Assembly (NCBI GenBank): GCA_964389925.1 | Contig: CAYMGE010000022.1 | Span: 1 to 64,000 of the forward strand | Length of the DNA: 64,000 nt | From: CALECP01 sp964389925 | GTDB lineage: Bacteria > Chloroflexota > Anaerolineae > Promineifilales > Promineifilaceae | Direction of reading: 5' to 3' | Part shown: positions 59,501 to 64,000 of the stretch, piece after piece | How the letters are laid out: each line of letters opens with the position of its first letter | Numbering within the stretch: position 1 is the first letter of the stretch | The notes under the pieces: model-generated | The model's input: only the letters and a program-made list of their open reading frames with translations | The model's database searches: none | Told to the model about the DNA's origin: nothing | Position numbers and translations under genes: made by a program

Positions 59501-60680
59501 GGTTGCCGCGACGCTACAACAGCTTGCGACCGTCTCGCGTGAAGCCCACAACAACATTCGCCGCTACATTTTGGGAATTCGCACAGACAAGCCGCTCAAT
59601 CTCCACGATGCGCTCCAACTTTTGGCGCAACGGATGCGAGAGCGACACGCACTGACGGTCAATCTCGTGCTGCCACACGATTTAACTGAGACGAGCATCG
59701 CGGATGAGGTGGAGGCGCAGCTTTTACGAATCGTGCAGGAGGCATTGATCAACTGTGTCAAGCACGCCAATGTCACACAGGTGCAGGTCGTCGTGACAAT
59801 TGAGGAGATACAGGTGCGTGTCGTGATCGACGATCAGGGGGTTGGGTTTGCGGAACAACCGTCGATTGAGGGGCATTATGGCTTGACGATTATGCGCGAG
59901 CGGGCTGAATCAGTCGGTGGCTCGCTGACAATTCACTCAATCGCGGGACAGGGAACACAGGTGGTCGCGCTGCTGCCCCATTTGGACGCGGCGGGATGGT
60001 CTAGTGACCCGCTCAGATCGGCCGAAACGCTGCGCGACGTTCGCGCACTTGTCGTGGATGACCACCCGCTCTACCTTGACGGCCTCCGCAACTTACTGAT
60101 GACACATAACGTCAACGTAGTCGGCATTGCACACGATGGGGTTACAGCCGCAGAGATCGCCCTACGCCTCAAACCCGACCTGATCCTGATGGACATCGAC
60201 ATGCCCGCCCAAGACGGAATCGAGACGACGCGCCAAATTAACGCCGCGCTGCCAGAGACAAAGATCGTCATGTTGACGGTGGCGGCCGATGAAGCGCGTC
60301 TCCTCGCCGCGCTCCGCAATGGCGCATCTGGTTATCTGCTCAAAAGTTTGGAGAAAAATCGCTTCTTTGCTGCGCTTGCCGATGTGATGAGGGGGGAAAC
60401 GGTATTGTCACCGACGATGGCGGCACAAGTGTTGGCGGATATTGCGAGGGGTGAGGGTGGCGGAGAGGAATCGGCCGAAAACCACATTGAACTAACCGTC
60501 CGTCAGCAGGAAGTGTTGCGCCTAGTCGCCAGCGGCATGAGCAACAAGGAGATTGCGGCCGAGCTTTTCCTCAGCGTGCATACGGTCAAATATCACATTC
60601 GCAAAATTTTCGAACGGCTGCAACTGGACAATCGGCAGCAACTGACTCGCTATGCGGAGGAGATGGGGATTGTGGTTTGA
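56532..60680 (+). CDS. One-polypeptide two-component system: beta-propeller sensor, HisKA_3 kinase, receiver and LuxR DNA-binding domain
   Basis: This 1382-residue protein has a signal peptide ending PAAAQEG. Two seven-blade two-component-type propellers follow (repeated SRGFLWFGT/GGLSRYDG units), then a Y_Y_Y domain (about 690-785) and one membrane helix (about 793-812). Inside the cell are a PAS domain, a HisKA_3 dimerisation domain with His962 (DLHDDLGQ), an ATPase domain (VQEALINCVKHA; DDQGVGF; GLTIMRERA), a receiver with Asp1221 (LILMDIDMP) and a LuxR/NarL helix-turn-helix (LTVRQQEVLRLVASGMSNKEIA). Bacteroides hybrid systems of this plan end in an AraC domain; the LuxR ending is different. 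It probably senses a glycan or other outside ligand and acts while membrane-tethered. ATG 56496 is an alternative start. Confidence 0.9.
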   Translation: MTAVSRIVLILFAFGLLLFATPAAAQEGIEPLVRFEHLTVADGLVSNGVVSSLQDSRGFLWFGTVGGLSRYDGYTFKTYVHERDNPNSLPNNYVTSIVEDPSDGTLWLTTNGGVTQFDPATETFTPFDLPEGDRQFFTTFIDSRGDYWFGGGARTGLVRYRPKITQRTQIPLDRRPTGTDSAASGGVHEIVESADGTLWMAAESHLVAYDPTAEQVRHYTLPNRDNRLMSLRLGADETLWLGASRGLYQFDIAGETFETFETFENVRVLHLSAEGQLWFSVRLNGLVVFDTQTAQIIATHQPRIEWAGSIGNGRIGTLTVDQSGVFWVGTRSGVSRLDPQHAQFTWYGYTPTEDSPLSHPTVTALHGVVRDRWWIATSQALTKFDLSADTTTPLEAIEQLDGVTLSIFQAADGDVWLNKDNRLLQIDAQTQGVERFALPPIPDERRLVRNRPNIIADITEMTDGSLYVAVFGRGVLQIDPSRTTSQWLPHARDLTLAETRGVGNMVTALHRRVDDTLWVAYERPILTHIDPQNGRAENFQLPRSLELGNDFETFDLYEDALGIVWLATNSGLLRLEPQSGEVERIDGLPTDMIVSIAADGGGNLWLGSTHGLLRYRLDDGAVTQFGIEDGLPSLNFTVRAADSTPDGRLLFGTDNGLVAFYAEQIRPKATPPTPILTDLHLFNRPIAIGDERLPQAVWATEQIELPHDENSLTFEFAARGYTDHDNLRYRYRLNGLETAWTEVGSDRHFVTFGQLPPRNYIFELQTGTRYGEWNEQSAVLSISIMPTWWQRSFVQIGAIALLVGVIGFSLWWRSVQLKRRNTELEGVVAERTHELADSEARFRGIAAASFEAILVHEGGKIIDANDVVADLFDIPTEQLIGLTIIDLGIDNATSDDEVWEAETIMRDGRPVVLEGRSGTVPYRDRTVRVVALRDVTERREREVERQRIAALEERERIGRDLHDDLGQVMGYLNMQAQTAKQQLNASHNEQVAATLQQLATVSREAHNNIRRYILGIRTDKPLNLHDALQLLAQRMRERHALTVNLVLPHDLTETSIADEVEAQLLRIVQEALINCVKHANVTQVQVVVTIEEIQVRVVIDDQGVGFAEQPSIEGHYGLTIMRERAESVGGSLTIHSIAGQGTQVVALLPHLDAAGWSSDPLRSAETLRDVRALVVDDHPLYLDGLRNLLMTHNVNVVGIAHDGVTAAEIALRLKPDLILMDIDMPAQDGIETTRQINAALPETKIVMLTVAADEARLLAALRNGASGYLLKSLEKNRFFAALADVMRGETVLSPTMAAQVLADIARGEGGGEESAENHIELTVRQQEVLRLVASGMSNKEIAAELFLSVHTVKYHIRKIFERLQLDNRQQLTRYAEEMGIVV

Positions 60681-60724
60681 CAATCCACCAGATGTGTTCG
60701 TTTGAACCGTAGGATTTGCCCAAG

Positions 60725-61246
60725 CTAGAGAGCCACAATTTTCCCTATAATCATCTCCAACGCACCATCCGCCAACACATCCATTTCGTCGTCGGTACGA
60801 TCTTGGATTGGGTGCTGGATAAAGACTGATTCAGGTGCAAAGCCGAGCGCGTTTGCTTGTGCTTCTGCTGCGTTGATAAACTCCGTAGATGCGATAAACA
60901 CACTCGGCACACCGCGCTGATCGAGATTATTGATGTCATGTACACTACACGACGTACAACTCCCTCAATCGGCGAGAGCTTCGATCACGACATCACATTC
61001 CGTTGCAATTTTTTGCTGGAGGGCATCCGGGGCAGGGCGCGAAAATGTCGGCTTCATATATCTTTTTGTTACCAACCCACGTTCATTTAGATGTGATTCA
61101 ATCCGATTGAGCAACACATCACCGCGTGCCTTTGATATATCGAGTAAGCCAACTGTCAGGCCAGCCAGCGAGTCAGGTCGCGCAATCGGCCGACGAATCA
61201 CAGCAGATCGCTCGCTAGTTGGGTCAAGAATAGTTAAATTTTGCAT
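60725..61246 (-). CDS. UGSC-family selenoprotein (in-frame TGA read as selenocysteine)
   Basis: The frame from ATG 61246 (GGAGA site 5 bp before) encodes 93 residues and meets TGA at 60967-60965. The same frame then continues without interruption to a TAA-type stop at 60725. Reading TGA as selenocysteine gives EALAD-U-GSCTSCSVHDINNLDQ, which is the UGSC motif, with U94, Cys97 and Cys100. The total is 173 residues. Both sides of the TGA show the UGSC family and its usual length; splitting it makes two meaningless fragments. The family is thought to be a thiol/selenol redox protein of unknown substrate. A hairpin 11 nt after the TGA could be the SECIS. It lies 36 bp after a gene for a thioredoxin-like fusion, a likely redox partner. 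Confidence 0.88.
60935..60967 (-). promoter_or_regulatory. UGA selenocysteine codon and candidate bacterial SECIS hairpin
   Basis: On the minus strand, TGA (60967-60965) is followed after 11 nt by GTCGTG (60953-60948), loop TAGTGTA and CATGAC (60940-60935). This is a 6-bp stem with one G-U pair. The loop starts 17 nt after the UGA, in the range of bacterial SelB-binding hairpins, and it contains a G. The fold was judged by eye only. Confidence 0.6.
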
Positions 61247-61282
61247 GATTTCTCCGGAATTGGAGCAAGAACGACCTTCTCT

Positions 61283-62710
61283 TTACTCCCTAACTTCAAC
61301 TGTTACAGGCTGACTGCCCCGCGTTCCACTATTGACCCAACCGCCGATGATGGCGGAAAACATGCCGGCTGTGCCACCCGCATGGACGACGTTGAGGCCA
61401 CCGGGGCGGAATTTAGGGATGGTAGTGGCTGCGGCAAACTGAGCGGGGAGTCCTTCGGCATTATTATCTGCCCCACGCACGATGTCGCTGCCTTTTCGCG
61501 TGGTCAGTGTTTGGATTTTGTCGATAAGCTGTCGTTTTGACCAACCGGCTTCTCGAAACACCCGTGCATGTTCGGGGGAGACGATCAGCAGCGCATCGGC
61601 CGCAAACGCGAGTTTGTAGTGAGCAACCGCCAGCAGCGATTTGGCAAAGCTGTGCGCGACTCCTTCAGGCGTGCGCGACAGCTGATCCATTATGCCATGT
61701 ACGCCACCCCCTGCAAATAGTGTGACGGTGGACGCTTCGGCCGAGAATCCCCGCTCCGCAGCCAGCGACCGCCACGGCGAATCATGCTCTCGCTCTGCAA
61801 AGCAAAATGTGTACTTGCCCGGATAACCCAATGTGGCGCGGTCTACGCCACCCGGTCTGCCACCGCCAATGTTGCGAATGACCAACTGTAATGCACGCCC
61901 AATGGTGGCATTGGCGCGGTTGCCTTGCCCCAGTGCGTTACCACCTGAGTTCATGCCAATTTTCGTCGCAATCGGCCCATTAACGATCACGATTGGGCTT
62001 GAAAAATAGGTCGTTGCCAGCAAGCCGTGCATATTGAACTTATCAACACACGCTGCTTCAATGGTCGCTAGCACAACAGGCATATATTCTGGTTTGCAGC
62101 CTGCCATGACCGCGTTGATCGCTACTTTCTCAACCGTACACGCCGTCAGGTCGGGCGGGATAATGCCAACGATTTCGTCTGGTTTGCGTTCTGTACCTTG
62201 TAGCATTCGCCACACGCGCTCTGGGGTGGGTGGCACAACGGGTAAGCCATCTGACCAGCCGCGCTCAAACGCCACTTCGATGGGATCACTCATTTCATCA
62301 ACCGCGATCTCACGAGCGGACATCCCGCTGTCGCCATAACGCACCTGTAGTCGCTCGATCATGCCAGGCATGACGTTTAGCGCACCGCAGCCGGGCTTCA
62401 TGGCAGGCAAGCCAGTACCCAAGCCATCTATCGCGGTTAGCGATTCCCAAATCGGCCGATGCCAGCCAACGGTGCGCTCGCTCTCTTGCCCATTCTCATA
62501 GCGAATCAGCGTCGGCACGGTGTCAATGTTGAGCCGAAACGACTGCTCAAGCGCAGTGTCATCAATCGAAGATGCTGATGGAAAAGCTGGATCATCCTGT
62601 GTATAAATGGAGAGCGTGAGACCGTTTTCAAGTAGCTGCTCATACACGGGCGCAAGCATTGTGCAGGTTGGACAATCACGTTTGACAACAAGTGTGTAAG
62701 TTATGGGCAT
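61283..62710 (-). CDS. Thioredoxin-like domain fused to UGSC-associated large domain
   Basis: This is a 475-residue protein. The first 90 residues form a thioredoxin/glutaredoxin-like fold with CPTC (Cys13, Cys16) and the cis-Pro in DTVPTLIRY. A short loop contains GCGALNV. The remaining 320 residues start at ERGWSDGLPVVPPTPERV. This large domain is one I remember beside UGSC proteins but cannot name. It has Gly-rich stretches (GMNSGGNALGQGNRAN, IGGGRPGGVD) and no membrane segment. With the selenoprotein 36 bp downstream it probably forms a redox pair. Its reaction is unknown. Confidence 0.75.
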   Translation of the reverse strand: MPITYTLVVKRDCPTCTMLAPVYEQLLENGLTLSIYTQDDPAFPSASSIDDTALEQSFRLNIDTVPTLIRYENGQESERTVGWHRPIWESLTAIDGLGTGLPAMKPGCGALNVMPGMIERLQVRYGDSGMSAREIAVDEMSDPIEVAFERGWSDGLPVVPPTPERVWRMLQGTERKPDEIVGIIPPDLTACTVEKVAINAVMAGCKPEYMPVVLATIEAACVDKFNMHGLLATTYFSSPIVIVNGPIATKIGMNSGGNALGQGNRANATIGRALQLVIRNIGGGRPGGVDRATLGYPGKYTFCFAEREHDSPWRSLAAERGFSAEASTVTLFAGGGVHGIMDQLSRTPEGVAHSFAKSLLAVAHYKLAFAADALLIVSPEHARVFREAGWSKRQLIDKIQTLTTRKGSDIVRGADNNAEGLPAQFAAATTIPKFRPGGLNVVHAGGTAGMFSAIIGGWVNSGTRGSQPVTVEVRE

Positions 62711-62857
62711 AGTGATTTGTACTCATTTCAGACACCAAATACAATGGCAGAAGTTGAAATTGCGGATATTGTACCAGTGAAGTCGTGTGTAAAAAACAAA
62801 AACGGTGAACGGTAAATTGGAGGTGTTCCTCATTTGCCGTTCACATGCGTCCCTGCC

Positions 62858-64000
62858 TCATTGGTAGCGAACCCCCTGTCGCGCTAGCTCCGCCTGAACC
62901 AGTTTGATATTGACTTCTGCCGTCGTCACACCGTGCTTAACCGACACGGCTGCCGCAACGCCAGCCCCTTGTCCCGCGACCGTGCAGCACATCATATTTC
63001 GCACCGACGCATGTGAAATTTTGTCTCCGCCAATCGCGCGTCCCGCCACGAGCAGATTGTCGATCCCTTGCGGTACAAGTGCGCCATACGGCACGTGAAA
63101 GTAGCGACCCGTCGTTGGCAAAATGAGAAGACCATAGCCGTCAATGAATTCGGGAAAAATGCCAATCGACTCCTCAAACCGCGCCTGATTGCGAACGTGC
63201 TGTTCGGTCAGATTTGTTCGTGCAACAATTTTTCGCGTGTCCCGAATACCGACCGTCATGCCGAAATTGCGTAGGTCGGCCGATTCAAAACCCGGCGCAA
63301 ATCGCTGTAACGCGCGAATCGCCAGCATTGCCTGTCGCCGTCCCTCTATCTCTGCCCGCGTCAAATCCCACACGTCCGTCCCGTCATAGCCACCCATGTG
63401 AACCATATTCAGATATGTCGCATCCCCCGCGTCACTAATCCCGCTCCACGTCCCGCCAATGCTTTTTAAGCCTGCCGGAATCAACCCAGCTTCCCGCGCA
63501 CGCTCAAACGGCTTATCGAGATATGGGCTAAACAGATCATCCTCTTTGCCATCTGTCTCAATCTCCCACTCTTTGCCCCAATCCATGTAGCGCATCGGGT
63601 TTGCCGCAACGTATTCTAAAAATCGCCCTTTATCAACACCTGAGCAGGAAAACATGACCGTGACAGCCATCATCTCCTCTTTTGGCGTGTTGCGCGTTGG
63701 CACGCCCAGCATGTTGGCAATGTCTGCATCGCCTGTCGCGTCGATGATGCGCTTGGCAAGAATGGCATGTCGTCCCGACTTGCTCTGCACAACGATGCCC
63801 GTCACCTTGTCCCCATCACGCAGCACATCGGCCGCCGTCGTGTGCAGCAATGGCGTGATCCCTGCCTCCTGTACCCAGTTGTCAGCTAACACTTTGAATA
63901 GCTCTGAGTTAATGCCTTGACTGATCGATTGTGGCTCGTCATAGCTGGCGTGTTGCGCTTTGGCGCGTGTCTCGAACTCGATGCCGATCCCCTCCACGTC
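62858..64000 (-). CDS. FAD-dependent oxidoreductase (5' end outside window)
   Basis: The frame is open to the right edge, so the N-terminus with the FAD-binding GxGxxG is missing. The visible 380 residues match the FAD_oxidored type: RIIDATGDADIANMLGVPTR, the middle substrate domain, TVGIRDTRKIVARTNLTEQHV and the C-terminal VPYGALVPQGIDNLLVAGRAIGGDK/VAGQGAGVAAAVSVK. Such proteins appear in sugar or glycan oxidation and in poorly characterised reductive pathways. It is transcribed toward the selenoprotein pair with a gap of 147 bp, so it may belong to the same group. Confidence 0.85.
   Translation of the reverse strand, partial: DVEGIGIEFETRAKAQHASYDEPQSISQGINSELFKVLADNWVQEAGITPLLHTTAADVLRDGDKVTGIVVQSKSGRHAILAKRIIDATGDADIANMLGVPTRNTPKEEMMAVTVMFSCSGVDKGRFLEYVAANPMRYMDWGKEWEIETDGKEDDLFSPYLDKPFERAREAGLIPAGLKSIGGTWSGISDAGDATYLNMVHMGGYDGTDVWDLTRAEIEGRRQAMLAIRALQRFAPGFESADLRNFGMTVGIRDTRKIVARTNLTEQHVRNQARFEESIGIFPEFIDGYGLLILPTTGRYFHVPYGALVPQGIDNLLVAGRAIGGDKISHASVRNMMCCTVAGQGAGVAAAVSVKHGVTTAEVNIKLVQAELARQGVRYQ

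Noticed and set aside
60725..60910. Separate 61-residue minus-strand gene
   Set aside because: It is the C-terminal end of the UGSC selenoprotein; the first Met is internal, and the conserved UGSC-containing segment lies before it.

Overview
The window is a stretch of bacterial chromosome, moderately GC-rich by eye. It is dense in protein genes on both strands, and I recognised no rRNA, tRNA or CRISPR array. The gene mix suggests a Chloroflexota bacterium of the Anaerolineae type: DUF4012 protein, dockerin/cohesin-like cellulase, PA14-subtilase with an aromatic C-terminal repeat, MoxR, GyrA and DnaA. That placement is an inference from remembered families, not a search result. The palindrome TCGGCCGA occurs about 78 times by eye count, where about one copy would be expected by chance.

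Region 1 (1-11.1 kb) is accessory. A nine-kilobase segment lies between two copies of the 3' end of a heavy-metal P-type ATPase gene; the right copy is an internally deleted pseudogene. The segment holds an AAA-like/PD-(D/E)XK protein and a tightly coupled operon. The operon encodes an acyl-CoA-dehydrogenase-like oxidase, an adenylation enzyme whose specificity residues read as L-proline, a halogenase remnant, an intact flavin halogenase, a free carrier protein, an alpha/beta hydrolase and a carrier-condensation didomain protein. Together they read as a route to a halogenated pyrrole-2-carboxyl product. An Rpn-type nuclease gene with a 12-bp tandem repeat follows.

Region 2 (11-29.3 kb) is catabolic and extracellular: a bifunctional sugar aldolase/dehydrogenase, a secreted subtilase, a DUF255 thioredoxin-domain protein, an amidohydrolase and a 1903-residue protein. 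That protein joins a GH9 cellulase module to an AA10 lytic polysaccharide monooxygenase (LPMO) through an internal membrane hairpin and signal-peptide-like segment. A DUF4012 membrane protein ends the region.

Region 3 (29.5-46.8 kb) is largely housekeeping: gyrA, a cold-shock-domain protein, thiol peroxidase, a zinc/manganese-binding lipoprotein with a palindrome at its start codon, an LytM-like/glycosidase-like protein, a PAF-acetylhydrolase-like protein, mtnA, a medium-chain dehydrogenase, a hybrid histidine kinase, gap and dnaA.

Region 4 (46.8-55.5 kb) is a minus-strand operon: ABC exporter, membrane protein, glycosyltransferase, TetR regulator, M23 peptidase and UbiA-like prenyltransferase. 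It has a clear sigma70-type promoter and a perfect TetR-like operator in front. A MoxR/CocE pair follows. Region 5 (55.5-56.5 kb) is a repeat-rich gap with paired palindromic elements and an ISAs1 transposase remnant.

Region 6 (56.5-64 kb) has a one-polypeptide sensor kinase/response regulator with a LuxR output domain. It also has a minus-strand group whose last gene is interrupted by an in-frame TGA. The reading through that TGA gives the Sec-Gly-Ser-Cys motif of the UGSC selenoprotein family, with a hairpin just downstream that could be a bacterial SECIS element.
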